Source of the DNA: Bradyrhizobium mercantei
GTDB taxonomy: Bacteria; Pseudomonadota; Alphaproteobacteria; Rhizobiales; Xanthobacteraceae
Assembly (NCBI RefSeq): GCF_001982635.1
Contig: NZ_MKFI01000003.1
Span: 496,001 to 560,000, forward strand
DNA length: 64,000 bases
Reading direction: 5' to 3'
The position numbers and the translations under genes were made by a program. The notes below the pieces were generated by a model. The model saw nothing but the letters and a program-made list of their open reading frames with translations. It made no database searches and was not told the origin of the DNA. Positions 25,624-33,911 of the stretch are shown here, one piece after another. The first letter of the stretch is position 1; each line of letters opens with the position of its first letter.

Positions 25624-25962
25624 ATGCAGCTCGGGCAAATCATCAGGAATTTCAGCGAAGAGGCTGTCGCGGCCGATGCGCTGCTCAGCTGTGGTGATCT
25701 TACTCTGTTGGCGCGCATCGGTTCCACGGCTGATCGCTTTGACGAGACGGTCGGAGAATACGCCGCAGGCGCGGTGCGGCGTTTTGCCAACTCAGCATCG
25801 AGCGAGGACTGGCTTGCGTTGATGAATACGGTCGAACGCACCGACGACCCGGGCTTCCGCTGCCTGACGCACATGCTGCACTGGTCACTGAAGCGGGACG
25901 AAGCCCAGGGCACCGTATCGCACGTGGGGTGTTCATGTGGAGGCGGCGGGGGGTGCACATGA
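25624..25962 (+). CDS. Hypothetical nar-operon protein with Cys/Gly tail (112 aa)
   Basis: The first 95 residues are helical and acidic (EEAVAADALLSCGDLTLLAR; VGEYAAGAVRRFANSASSED). The end is HVGCSCGGGGGCT, with three cysteines among glycines and a preceding His. Such a tail could bind a metal or an Fe-S cluster, or carry sulfur. No family is recognised with certainty. It is 9 bases after the isomerase gene and overlaps the MogA-type gene by 4 bases, so it belongs to the nar operon. Confidence 0.75.
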   Translation: MQLGQIIRNFSEEAVAADALLSCGDLTLLARIGSTADRFDETVGEYAAGAVRRFANSASSEDWLALMNTVERTDDPGFRCLTHMLHWSLKRDEAQGTVSHVGCSCGGGGGCT

Positions 25963-26528
25963 GCGACAAGCGTGAAATCGGCGGCACGGGCTGCTCCCGA
26001 AGCCTTGCGCGGATCGGCATTCTCGTGGTGTCTGACCGCGCCAGCCGAGGCGAGTACAAGGACCAGGGTGGGGAGGCAATCAACAGCTTCCTAGCTCGGA
26101 CCATCCGTTCGAACTGGATCGCGATCGTCAAGATCATCCCGGATGGTGTTGAAAGCGTTGCCGGCGCACTGATCGAAATGTCGGATCGGGAGACCTGCGA
26201 CCTGATATTGACGACCGGCGGGACAGGGCCGGCGCCGCGCGATTTGACACCGGAGGCCACACGCAGCGTGATTACACGCGAGCTTGCCGGCTTCGGCGAA
26301 CTGATGCGCCGGGTCAGCCTGGAGCAGGTTCCGACCGCGATCCTCTCGCGGCAGACCGCTGGGACACGAGGCCACTGTCTGATTGTCAATCTGCCCGGGC
26401 GGCCATCGTCGATCGACATCTGTCTCGGCGCTGTCTTCCCGGCCATTCCCTATTGCCTTGATTTGATAGGCGCACGTCCCATTGAGGTGAATCAAGATGT
26501 CTGTCACGCTTTCCGCCCGGACGCCTGA
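25959..26528 (+). CDS. Molybdopterin adenylyltransferase-type protein (MogA/MoaB)
   Basis: The 189-residue protein has the MoCF/MogA fold signature: IGILVVSDRASRGEYKDQGG near the N-terminus and LILTTGGTGPAPRDLTPEAT in the middle, then IVNLPGRPSSI. The TTGGTG-P-RD motif binds molybdopterin. MogA adenylates molybdopterin before molybdenum insertion, which is needed for NarG. The ATG at 25959 overlaps the stop of the gene before it. It may serve as a dedicated supply gene for the nar operon or act as a second copy beside a housekeeping mogA elsewhere. Confidence 0.88.
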   Translation: MSDKREIGGTGCSRSLARIGILVVSDRASRGEYKDQGGEAINSFLARTIRSNWIAIVKIIPDGVESVAGALIEMSDRETCDLILTTGGTGPAPRDLTPEATRSVITRELAGFGELMRRVSLEQVPTAILSRQTAGTRGHCLIVNLPGRPSSIDICLGAVFPAIPYCLDLIGARPIEVNQDVCHAFRPDA

Positions 26529-27072
26529 AGTCGTACCGCCGCGCACGCCATCGCTGGCGGCAATCGTTTATCCGCAGAACAAATACCCTGCGGCGGCCTT
26601 TGAGGCGCTGGTCGCATCGTGTCGTCGCAGCAGATTGTCGCTTGCCGGCGTCTTGCAGCATCTGGTTGACGCGGCGTCGGAGCGACGATGCGATGTCCTC
26701 CTGGAGGATCTAAGCACCGGTCATCGCACGTCGATCTATGAGGATCGCGGTGCCGGCGCGTCGGGCTGCCGGCTCGACGAGTCGGCGCTTGCAGAGGTCG
26801 CCGCGCAGATCGAAGGCTGCCTGGCAGATGCACCGGATGTGCTGGTGCTCAACAAATTCGGCAAGGCCGAATGCGGCGGTGGCGGACTGCTCGACCTCAT
26901 CGCCAAGGCGATGGAGCGTAATATTACCGTAGTGATTGGCGTTCCCCAGAACAATTTGGCCGCGTGGCGCGGTTTTGCTGGTGATTTCGGAACGGAGCTG
27001 TCGACCGACACCAGCGAGATCGAGAGATGGGTGAAGGTCCTGCGCGAGCTCGCGGTCCCACGTAGTGGATAG
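26497..27072 (+). CDS. DUF2478 protein, molybdenum-associated
   Basis: The 191-residue protein has an N-terminal AAIVYPQNKYPAAAFEALVA and a central VLVLNKFGKAECGGGGLLDL stretch, the pattern of DUF2478. That family is often found beside molybdenum transport or molybdoenzyme genes and resembles a P-loop fold (residues LEDLSTGHRTSIYEDRG and NKFGKAE). The start overlaps the MogA-type gene by 32 bases, more than usual; a later ATG is not evident. It is the last gene of the nar operon. Confidence 0.85.
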   Translation: MSVTLSARTPEVVPPRTPSLAAIVYPQNKYPAAAFEALVASCRRSRLSLAGVLQHLVDAASERRCDVLLEDLSTGHRTSIYEDRGAGASGCRLDESALAEVAAQIEGCLADAPDVLVLNKFGKAECGGGGLLDLIAKAMERNITVVIGVPQNNLAAWRGFAGDFGTELSTDTSEIERWVKVLRELAVPRSG

Positions 27073-27642
27073 GACGTCGTCGACGTCGAAGCCGCGAGCG
27101 AGTTCGAACCGCGGGAAAACGGATGGGGAGTCTTCGCTGAGTTGCCGGCCGACCCGATGATGTGGGTGCGGATATTCAGCGAGCTCGCAGTCTTCGGTCT
27201 CCTCCTCGGAGCCTTTTCGGTCGCTTGAGCGGTGGACCCCTCGCGCGGCGCTGCCTGCGATCTATCGCTAACTGACACAGCAAACGGCGGAAAAAAGAAG
27301 CCCAGCAACTCGGCCGGGCTCTGAGTGTCGAGACAACGCCAAAGGGAGGAATGGGTCGCTCGTCTTGAACGGTGCAATTGAAGCACGCTGCGGCTCGATC
27401 GTATTTGAGCCAGCGCAAACTAAACCTACGATCCTTGTCTACTCGGAGCCCGCTCCCGATTCGGGGAGTTTTCGTCGTGCAGATCGTCTTCGAGCGGGTC
27501 GCGATCATCGACCAATAGACGCATCGGCATTGCGAAATCGGTCGCAACGAACCAAGTCTTCCAGGCAAGCCGTTGCCGGCGACGCCTGGCCCGAAGGCGA
27601 ATTGCGGAACTGGAGAGCATCCTTGGTCCTCGTGTTTCGGTC
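27073..27642. other. Gap of about 570 bases, possibly degraded coding sequence
   Basis: No gene is supported. Near 27470-27510 a frame reads VQIVFERVAIIDQ before a stop. The next frame (from about 27520) reads RRIGIAKSVATNQVFQASRC and continues as RRRIAELESILG into the small gene at 27643, which looks like a frameshifted or decayed gene. An antisense frame (WKTWFVATDFAMPMRLLVDD) is equally readable, so the strand is not certain. No terminator with a clear T-run is seen after the nar operon. Confidence 0.35.
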
Positions 27643-27822
27643 ATGAGAACCCGTCACCGCATTGCCATGGTTGACGTGGCGCAAGAAGTGATGGCCGCGG
27701 TAATACGGGTGACAGGCCAGACGATGAGCATTCGCGAAGATATGCAGGTGCTGCGCCTGTTGACGGCGTTCTTGAGGATCGGAGGCCCGGATGCGCCGGC
27801 GGATCATGCCCAACTGTCTTGA
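27643..27822 (+). CDS. Small hypothetical protein or gene remnant (59 aa)
   Basis: The frame MRTRHRIAMVDVAQEVMAAV continues to TMSIREDMQVLRLLTAFLRI and ends HAQLS. It has codon use like coding sequence and a helical pattern. The frame is open further upstream (ARRRIAELESILGPRVSV) without a good start, so this may be the tail of a broken gene. A TTG-N8-CAA sequence lies inside it and is not treated as a site. No family is recognised. Confidence 0.4.
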   Translation: MRTRHRIAMVDVAQEVMAAVIRVTGQTMSIREDMQVLRLLTAFLRIGGPDAPADHAQLS

Positions 27823-27914
27823 GGAGGGGACCGCCCGAACGGATCGAGATCCGGACGAACGCCGTTAGCCGGTTCGATCAGCAGAAACGGCAGCGTACTT
27901 GCAGATTGCGCTTC

Positions 27915-29267
27915 TCAGACGGCGCGGCTGTGGAGCGCCGTGGACCGGGCGAGATGAGCGTCAAATGCGGAAGCCAAGCTCCGGACCAGAAATTCAGCGC
28001 CAGCGGTTACCGAGATCAGATCGTTCCTCATGGTCACCGCTCCATCCGCGACGAGGCTTTCGAGTCGTGATCGGTCCACGATGGCCGCATCCGGATCGCG
28101 GCCGTGCGACCTGGCGATCTTGGAGAGATCGACGGCCATGTCGCACATGACACGTTCGATAATGTCGCCGCGGAAGCGGTCGTCTCCGGTGAACGCGTAG
28201 CCCTTGATGGTCGCGAGTCGCTCCTCGGCGATGCGCGCTAGGTAGTCGCGTGTCGCGACCGCGTTCTGAACGAAGCCCTGCCGCATCCGCCCGATGGCGC
28301 TTGCGCCGAGGCCGACAAGCGTTTCGGCGGCATCGTTGGTGTAGCCCTGGAAGTTCCGCCGCAATCGGCCCTCCCGCTTCGCAACGGTGAGTTCGTCCGA
28401 GGGGAGTGCGAAGTGATCGAAGCCGATGCGCACGTAGCCCGCATCGGCGAGCGCCTCGGCTATCGCTTCGGACTGCAGATGTCGTTCGGTGCTGTCAGGC
28501 AATGCGCCTTCATCGATCTTGCGCTGGTGCTTCTTGAACGAGGGGACATGCGCATAGCCGAACACGGAGAACCGATCCGGCCGAAGTTCGATGCACCTCG
28601 CGACGGTGTCGAGGCAGGAACTCACCGTCTGAAGCGGCAGCCCATACAGCAGATCGAAATTGAGTTTGCCGATGCCGTTCCTTCGCAGGCCCTCGACGCA
28701 CCGGGCAGTCTGGTCGAAGCCCTGTAAGCGGTTGATGGCGCGCTGGACCGCGGGGTCGAAGCTCTGCACGCCCAGGCTGGCGCGGTTGACCCCACTGAAG
28801 CCCAGAGCCTCAGTCATCGGCTCGGTCAACGTGCGCGGGTCGATCTCGACGGCGATCTCGGCTTCGGGTACCACGAAGAAGGAATAGCGCAGCGCGCCGA
28901 CCAGATCGGCGAAGGTCTCGGGTGTCATGATCGTCGGCGTGCCACCTCCAAAGTGGATGTGCGAGATCGGCTGCCGATGGCCGATACTTTCCGCAACAAG
29001 ATGCGCCTCGGTGCGCAGGCCCGAGGCGTAGATGGCGATCGGATCGTCCTTCTTAGTGACCGAGGTGTGGCAGCCGCAGTACCAGCACATGGACCGGCAG
29101 AACGGTACGTGCAGGTAGATAGAGGCCGACCGTCGTGGGGAGATCGACTTCAGCCATCCGCGATATTCGGCTTCGCCGATCGACGGATTGAAGTGCGGGG
29201 CCGTTGGATAGCTGGTGTAGCGGGGGAGCCGGTCCTGACCGTACCGTCTTGCGAGATCCGAGCGCAT
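27915..29267 (-). CDS. hemN: Oxygen-independent coproporphyrinogen III oxidase (radical SAM)
   Basis: HemN converts coproporphyrinogen III to protoporphyrinogen IX without oxygen, supplying heme for the respiratory enzymes at low oxygen. The 450-residue protein starts MRSDLARRYGQDRLPRYTSY. It has the radical-SAM motif C57-RSM-C61-WY-C64, the glycine-rich FGGGTPTIM, and the HemN C-terminal domain. The start at 29267 is chosen because GGAAAGG lies 6 bases upstream; an in-frame ATG at 29282 is the alternative. A FixK-type box at 29320-29333 fits low-oxygen induction. Rhizobia often have more than one hemN; this copy belongs to the nir cluster. Confidence 0.95.
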   Translation of the reverse strand: MRSDLARRYGQDRLPRYTSYPTAPHFNPSIGEAEYRGWLKSISPRRSASIYLHVPFCRSMCWYCGCHTSVTKKDDPIAIYASGLRTEAHLVAESIGHRQPISHIHFGGGTPTIMTPETFADLVGALRYSFFVVPEAEIAVEIDPRTLTEPMTEALGFSGVNRASLGVQSFDPAVQRAINRLQGFDQTARCVEGLRRNGIGKLNFDLLYGLPLQTVSSCLDTVARCIELRPDRFSVFGYAHVPSFKKHQRKIDEGALPDSTERHLQSEAIAEALADAGYVRIGFDHFALPSDELTVAKREGRLRRNFQGYTNDAAETLVGLGASAIGRMRQGFVQNAVATRDYLARIAEERLATIKGYAFTGDDRFRGDIIERVMCDMAVDLSKIARSHGRDPDAAIVDRSRLESLVADGAVTMRNDLISVTAGAEFLVRSLASAFDAHLARSTALHSRAV

Positions 29268-29319
29268 CGTCTGCCTTTCCATTGTACGAGGACATTGCCG
29301 GATGCGGCGTTCCCGAACG

Positions 29320-29333
29320 TTGCGTCAGGTCAA
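29320..29333. promoter_or_regulatory. FixK-type box (strict) upstream of hemN
   Basis: TTGCGTCAGGTCAA matches TTGC-N6-TCAA and lies 52 bp upstream of the chosen hemN start. The 3' end of ccmE lies on its other side. Confidence 0.7.
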
Positions 29334-29380
29334 CTTCGGAGCAGTTGGAAGGGACGCCGGACAGGTCAAGGCCGTGTCTC

Positions 29381-29821
29381 TCAAGGCGTGTCGTTCTTCC
29401 AATGACCCTGCTTCTTCAGAGCGTCGGCTACCTCCCTGGGCATGTAGTTTTCGTCGTGCTTCGCCAGAACAGTGTCGGCGCGAAACACGCCGGCTCCGTC
29501 CAGGGCGCCTTCGGCGACGACGCCTTGACCTTCCCTGAACAGATCGGGGAGGGTGCCTCTGAAGCTCACAGGGATGCTGCCTCCTCCATCAGCGATACTG
29601 AATGTGGCGGCCAGACTGTCTCCGCGCGTCAGCGAGCCTGGCTGGACCAGCCCGCCGAGGCGGAAGCGCTTGCCTGATGCGATGTGCCTCTCCGCTGCCA
29701 TCGTGGGTGTGGTGAAGAACACGATGGAGTCGCGGAGCGCGTTGAGGACAAGTCCCGTCGCGATGGCGAGCACCGCGAGCGAACTTCCGATCATCGCCAT
29801 CCGTCGTTGTCTACGTTTCAT
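29381..29821 (-). CDS. ccmE: Cytochrome c maturation heme chaperone
   Basis: CcmE binds heme covalently in the periplasm and hands it to CcmFH for attachment to c-type cytochromes. The 146-residue protein has an N-terminal membrane anchor (about 8-27, [20 protein letters not shown]), the OB-fold core ([13 protein letters not shown]) and the heme-binding H122 in [10 protein letters not shown]. It is a single ccm gene apart from other ccm genes, between nirV and hemN, so it may be an extra copy for anaerobic cytochrome production. A FixK-type box lies 80 bp upstream. Confidence 0.93.
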   Translation of the reverse strand: MKRRQRRMAMIGSSLAVLAIATGLVLNALRDSIVFFTTPTMAAERHIASGKRFRLGGLVQPGSLTRGDSLAATFSIADGGGSIPVSFRGTLPDLFREGQGVVAEGALDGAGVFRADTVLAKHDENYMPREVADALKKQGHWKNDTP

Positions 29822-29901
29822 GCCTTAACCGCGATCGGTTTGCGCCGTGCGCTCGGAGGACATTGCGACAGCCCTTGTAGGGGCTGAGCCGCGGCCGGAC
29901 C

Positions 29902-29915
29902 TTGCGCCAGCTCAA
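29902..29915. promoter_or_regulatory. FixK-type box (strict) upstream of ccmE
   Basis: TTGCGCCAGCTCAA matches TTGC-N6-TCAA. It lies in the 111-base gap between nirV (ends at 29933) and ccmE (starts at 29821), 80 bp before the ccmE start. This gives ccmE its own promoter candidate. Confidence 0.6.
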
Positions 29916-29932
29916 GATGGGTTCCGAATTGT

Positions 29933-30796
29933 CTATGCCCGTCGCAGCAGCTTCACGGCTTTCCGGAAAGCGTCGGCGACGGCAGCTCCGGGACGTTCGA
30001 CGATCAGGCGGAAGCCGAGGTTCGTCGGCGGAACTCCGGCCGCGCAACCGCCCGACTTCGGATCGCGGACGAAGTCGGTCATGTAGGCGCGATGGGCCCC
30101 TTCGACGACGCGTACGCCGCAATTGGTGTTCGTCACCTGCTCGCGATTCCCCTCCAACGAGGCGCGGATGAAGCACGTATTCGTCCACTCCCAGATGTTT
30201 CCGGCCAGGTCGTCGAGGCCCTTGCTATTGGTCCCGAACGTGCCGCCGGGCTGCGGGGCGGTCTCGGCCGGTTTCGAACGGTTCGATTCGGCTTCGTAGC
30301 GCGCGATCCATGCCTGGGCGGGGTCGGCGGGGTCGACGACCGGCAGCGCTTCGTCGCGTGCCTTTTCGGCCGCGGCGAAAGTCCATTCCTCGTCGGTTGG
30401 CAGCCGATGCGTGACGCCTGTCTTCAGAGAGATCCAGGCTGCGTAGGTTGAAGCGTCGTGCCAGCTGACGCCGACTATGGGAACGTCCCGCCGTCCGGAC
30501 TGAAATCCGACGCGCGGACAGGCGCCTTCTTCGACGCATCGGTCGTATTCCGCGACCGTGACCTGCCGCTTCATGACGAACAGGTCCGCCGGCAGGCCGA
30601 GCCTGCGCAGCGGCCCTTCCACCGGCTTGCCGCTTCGCGAGAAGTCGCCGGCGGCGCGGTAGCTGAAGGAGGCTGGCGCCAGGCGGCTGATCCCCTCCGG
30701 ATCGACCTGGGTCGGAGGCGTAAGAACGGTCGCGAGCGCGGGCGCGGCCAGCGCGCCGGCGAGCATCGCAATCTTGATCTTCATCAGCATCAGCAT
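29933..30796 (-). CDS. nirV: NirV: formylglycine-generating-enzyme-like protein
   Basis: The 287-residue protein has a signal peptide (MKIKIAMLAGALAAPALA) and an SUMF1/FGE-type domain (YDRCVEEGACPRVGF, PIVGVSWHDASTYAAWISLK, HRLPTDEEWTFAAAEKARDE, LDDLAGNIWEWTNTCF, LGFRLIVERPG). NirV is the usual neighbour of copper nitrite reductase genes. Its exact role is not known, and it is not expected to make formylglycine in a sulfatase here. The ATG at 30796 has GAGGAGA upstream; ATGs at 30790 and 30784 are also possible. It lies downstream of nirK, separated by a strong hairpin. Confidence 0.93.
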   Translation of the reverse strand: MLMLMKIKIAMLAGALAAPALATVLTPPTQVDPEGISRLAPASFSYRAAGDFSRSGKPVEGPLRRLGLPADLFVMKRQVTVAEYDRCVEEGACPRVGFQSGRRDVPIVGVSWHDASTYAAWISLKTGVTHRLPTDEEWTFAAAEKARDEALPVVDPADPAQAWIARYEAESNRSKPAETAPQPGGTFGTNSKGLDDLAGNIWEWTNTCFIRASLEGNREQVTNTNCGVRVVEGAHRAYMTDFVRDPKSGGCAAGVPPTNLGFRLIVERPGAAVADAFRKAVKLLRRA

Positions 30797-30818
30797 CACG
30801 GGTCTCCTCAAGAAGAAC

Positions 30819-30840
30819 GGCCCGCGGCGAACCGCGGGCC
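30819..30840 (-). terminator. Hairpin between nirK and nirV
   Basis: On the minus strand GGCCCGCGG-TTCG-CCGCGGGCC is a perfect 9-bp stem with a UUCG tetraloop, followed by GTTCTTCTT. It lies 15 bases after the nirK stop and 22 bases before the nirV start. It probably works as an attenuating terminator or as a 3'-end stabiliser of the nirK message. Confidence 0.75.
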
Positions 30841-30854
30841 GCGCTCGACGCCAC

Positions 30855-31982
30855 CTACCGGGTGACGGCCACCGGATCGGCGGCGCCGACCTTGTCGGGG
30901 GGGACGGGGCTGGGAGGGGTGACCTGCTTCATCAGGTCATCGTTCCACTTTCCTTCGACCTTGAAGTGTGCGGCGGCACCCAGTTCGACCGCCTCGATCA
31001 GGTTATGGTTCACGTAGGCGTAGATTCCGGGCTCGCGGAAAGTATAGAGTGCGGCACCGGCCGAACCGCCCCGGACGAACCAGGTCTCAAGGTCCTTCTC
31101 CGGCGGATTGTTGAATTTGCCGGTCTCCCAGACGTAGTCGCCGTGGCCACCGATCAGGTGCGGACGGGTGTCGCGATTGGCCTGCGAGTGCACGATCAGC
31201 ACGGTCTCGCCGACCTTCGCGGTCATGGCGTTCTTGCCGGTAAGCGAGCCGACGCTGCCATTGAAAACGACATGCGTCGGAATCAGCTTGCGCATGACCT
31301 CGGTCGTGTCGGCATAGGATTCACCGAGCGTCTCATAGGTCTTGTATTTACCGTTCTCGTCCTTCGGCACGTAGAGATCGTTCTCGCCGATGTAGTAGAT
31401 CTTGTCGTAGTGTAGCGACCTGCCCGCGCCGTCCTTCAGACCGTCGCGCGGCAGCACCATGACGGTGCCGTGCATGCCCGACACGACGTGCCAGGGGATC
31501 ATGCCTTCGGGCGCGCAGTGGTAGACGAACACGCCGGGACGCGTGGCCTTCCAGCGCAGCTTCACTTGCTCGCCCGGATTAACCTTCGTCAACGCGCCGC
31601 CGCCGAGGCCTCCCGTCGCCGAATGCAGGTCGATATTGTGCGGCATGGAGTTGGTCTCGGGATTGACCAGTGTGAGCTCCATATAGTCGCCTTCATGCAG
31701 CACCATCATCGGGCCCGGCATCGAGCCGTCGTAGGTCATCGCCCAGAACTTGGTTCCTGCAGAATCGATCACGACCTCCTTCTCGCGGATCGTCAGCTTG
31801 AACTCGACGATCTTGGGGCCTGACTTGGTCGCCTGGTCGTGAGGATGCACGGCGGGCGGCGCCACCAGCGTCACCTTCTCGCGCGGAAGATTCAGCTCGT
31901 CCGCAGTCTCCGCGATGGCCGGTGCCGTCATCATCAACGCCGCGATCGCGGCGCCCATCAAAGCAGTCCTTCGCGTGAGCAT
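30855..31982 (-). CDS. nirK: Copper-containing nitrite reductase
   Basis: This periplasmic enzyme reduces nitrite to nitric oxide. The 375-residue protein has a leader with an RR pair ([18 protein letters not shown]) and two cupredoxin domains. Type 1 copper ligands: H115, C156, H165, M170. Type 2 copper ligands: H120, H155 and H326 (YVNHNLIEA). Catalytic Asp118 lies in HNIDLH and His275 in [10 protein letters not shown]. All expected residues are present, so the enzyme should be active. A TTGT-N6-ACAA box lies 70 bp upstream. Pseudoazurin (33284) is a likely electron donor. No NO reductase gene is visible in the window. Confidence 0.98.
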   Translation of the reverse strand: MLTRRTALMGAAIAALMMTAPAIAETADELNLPREKVTLVAPPAVHPHDQATKSGPKIVEFKLTIREKEVVIDSAGTKFWAMTYDGSMPGPMMVLHEGDYMELTLVNPETNSMPHNIDLHSATGGLGGGALTKVNPGEQVKLRWKATRPGVFVYHCAPEGMIPWHVVSGMHGTVMVLPRDGLKDGAGRSLHYDKIYYIGENDLYVPKDENGKYKTYETLGESYADTTEVMRKLIPTHVVFNGSVGSLTGKNAMTAKVGETVLIVHSQANRDTRPHLIGGHGDYVWETGKFNNPPEKDLETWFVRGGSAGAALYTFREPGIYAYVNHNLIEAVELGAAAHFKVEGKWNDDLMKQVTPPSPVPPDKVGAADPVAVTR

Positions 31983-32051
31983 GATCGCTCTCCATCGGTT
32001 GATCTCTGCAATTCGATGGGTGGATCATGAGCCATGCAGACGCGAAGGTCT

Positions 32052-32065
32052 TTGTGCTGGAACAA
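32052..32065. promoter_or_regulatory. NnrR/FNR-type box (relaxed) upstream of nirK
   Basis: TTGTGCTGGAACAA is a palindrome of the form TTGT-N6-ACAA, 70 bp upstream of the nirK ATG. The T/A at position 4 departs from the FixK form and may suit an NnrR-type reader. Confidence 0.6.
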
Positions 32066-32373
32066 CGTTCGCGATGGATCTGCGAAACAGTTCTTCGGCG
32101 GAGGGTTGCGTTAGGAGCAAAAAGAGCTTGAGCGCGACCGGTTACGGTGGCTGCATGGCAAAGGATGCAATCCCAAGTACTGGGATGCCCGTCGACGACG
32201 TGATGCACCGTTGGCGCTCACGGTCCGCGTTTTCCTGGATTCTAGGATGCGATGCGTCGGCTGTCCGATCGTATCATTTCAATCGATCGCCGAGGCGTGC
32301 GCCGAGCATTCCGTTGATGCCCGAAGTCTTTCTGCCAAAGATACTGGCTGCCAAGGATACTGGACGCGGCTGC
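32066..32373. other. Gap between the nirK promoter and the nnrR-type gene
   Basis: About 300 bases with no supported gene. Open frames here have poor codon use and no family. Since nnrR ends at 32374 on the minus strand, this stretch holds its 3' untranslated region and the upstream part of the nirK promoter. Confidence 0.4.
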
Positions 32374-33096
32374 CTAAGGTCCGCGCCGGCGTAACTGGAT
32401 GGCTTCGTCGCCTTCGGCGAGGCCGTGCAGCCGATGCGCGTTGCGGAGCACGATGCGCTGCCTGCCGCCCTCGACCAGCCCCTCGTTTTCCCAGGCGCTG
32501 AGGATCCGACTGACGGTGTGCAACGTCGTTCCGGTCATCTCGGCGATGTCTTGTCGGCTGATCGGAAAATCGATCTCGACGCCGGTATCGACCTTCTTTC
32601 CGGCCTGCTTGGCCAGGCGCAGCAGCGCATGCGCCACCCGCTGCTCCACCTGCTCATTCGAGATCTCGATCACACGTGCCTGGGTGTCCTGAAGGCGGCT
32701 GCCCACCGTCTGTAGTGCGCTCGCGGCAAGCGTCGGATACTTGACGATCAGCCGCTGCCACGACGATGACGGCCACGCCAACGCGATGCTGTCGACGGCG
32801 GCGACAGATGTCGCCGGATAATGCGTCATGTTCATGGCCTGCGCGACGCCGAAGAGTTCGCCGGCGGAGACGTAGCGTACCACGGTCTGCTGGCCTTGCG
32901 GTGTCGTCTTCTCGACGCGGAGGTGGCCGTGCAGCAGTAGAAAGAAGCGGTCGGCGTGAGTGCCTTGGTCGAAGACCGCGCTGCCTTTGATGTAACGGAC
33001 CGAACGTGCCTCGCGCAGCAACTCGTCCTGCTCGAGGGGAGACAACCCCGCGAACATGGGCAGATTAGCGACCAGCGACCGGTCGACTGCGGCCAT
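32374..33096 (-). CDS. nnrR: NnrR/DNR-type Crp/Fnr regulator
   Basis: The 240-residue protein has a Crp-type barrel (FDQGTHADRFFLLLHGHLRV; RYVSAGELFGVAQAMN) and a C-terminal HTH (SRQDIAEMTGTTLHTVSRIL). It has no cysteine, which excludes an FNR iron-sulfur cluster and fits the NO-responsive NnrR/DNR branch. The recognition helix has His-x2-Ser-Arg instead of FNR's Glu-x2-Ser-Arg, so it should read a different half-site. It lies between nirK and pseudoazurin, the usual location of a nitrite-reductase regulator. A TTGC-N6-GCAA box is 95 bp upstream and shared with pseudoazurin. Confidence 0.85.
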   Translation of the reverse strand: MAAVDRSLVANLPMFAGLSPLEQDELLREARSVRYIKGSAVFDQGTHADRFFLLLHGHLRVEKTTPQGQQTVVRYVSAGELFGVAQAMNMTHYPATSVAAVDSIALAWPSSSWQRLIVKYPTLAASALQTVGSRLQDTQARVIEISNEQVEQRVAHALLRLAKQAGKKVDTGVEIDFPISRQDIAEMTGTTLHTVSRILSAWENEGLVEGGRQRIVLRNAHRLHGLAEGDEAIQLRRRGP

Positions 33097-33190
33097 AAGA
33101 AACCCCTCAGATAAGGCCGGGAGACTACCCGCCTGGGAGCAAGCCTCAACGTGCTGGCCTGTTTCTTACCCCGGCAAACCGTCCAGAAAC

Positions 33191-33204
33191 TTGCGCTGGC
33201 GCAA
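33191..33204. promoter_or_regulatory. FixK/NnrR-type box (strict), divergent
   Basis: TTGCGCTGGCGCAA is a TTGC-N6-GCAA palindrome between the nnrR start (33096, minus) and the pseudoazurin start (33284, plus), about 80-95 bp from each. Confidence 0.7.
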
Positions 33205-33283
33205 TCTCTGGGACCTGGAAGCGGTTTATGTGCTGCTGCGGGGCCCGACCATCCCGGGCTGGATGTTTCATAGGAACGCGAAG

Positions 33284-33742
33284 ATGAGAATGATCGCGAA
33301 GATGGCTGTCGCGGCGGCCCTCGTTCTGGCCGGGGGCACCGCGCGCGGAGCCGAGGTCGAAGTCAAACTGCTTAACAAGGGAAGCGACGGCGCCATGATG
33401 GTGTTCGAACCGGCGCTGGTGAAGGTTGCACTGGGCGATACCGTGAAGTTCGTCGCGACTGACAAGGGCCACAATGCCGAGACCATCAAGGGCATGCTGC
33501 CCGAGGGCGCGGCTGCGTTCCAGGGCAAGAACGGCGAGGACGTCGCCGTGAAGTTTGATCAGGAAGGCGTCTACGGGGTGAAGTGCCTGCCCCACTACGG
33601 AATGGGCATGGTGGCGATGATCGTCGTCGGGTCGCCCACCAATCTCGATCAAGCCAGAGCCGTGCCCCAGGTCGGCAAGGCGAAGCAGGTGTTCGCGACG
33701 CTGTTCGACAAGCTCGAAGCGAGTAAGACCGCGGCCAAGTGA
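33284..33742 (+). CDS. Pseudoazurin, periplasmic electron donor
   Basis: The 152-residue protein has a signal peptide (MRMIAKMAVAAALVLAGGTARGA) and a type 1 copper domain. Ligands are H63 in DKGHNAETIKG, C101, H104 and M109 in CLPHYGMGM, with the C-x2-H-x4-M spacing of pseudoazurin. It carries electrons from the bc1 complex to NirK. The ATG at 33284 is used because the longer upstream frame covers the promoter and is not protein-like. The last 30 residues (DQARAVPQVGKAKQVFATLF) form the C-terminal helices typical of the family. Confidence 0.95.
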   Translation: MRMIAKMAVAAALVLAGGTARGAEVEVKLLNKGSDGAMMVFEPALVKVALGDTVKFVATDKGHNAETIKGMLPEGAAAFQGKNGEDVAVKFDQEGVYGVKCLPHYGMGMVAMIVVGSPTNLDQARAVPQVGKAKQVFATLFDKLEASKTAAK

Positions 33743-33911
33743 TCGCTGCGGCTATCGCCGCCATACGCCCCAGTGCGGATGGACGAGGACTGCCTCGTCC
33801 GACCGTGCGCTGTACTAGACGCTGGAACGGCGCCGGCTCGGGAAGCGAAGGCGTGTTCGATCCCGAACGCGCGTATGTTGCCGAGTTCGCGTTCGCAATC
33901 ATCGATCGAGC

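Noticed and set aside
27671-27684. TTGACGTGGCGCAA as a FixK box
   Set aside because: It fits the pattern but lies inside a coding frame and is not upstream of a suitable start.
28413-28727. Plus-strand frame of 104 codons within hemN
   Set aside because: Antisense shadow of hemN with no domain.
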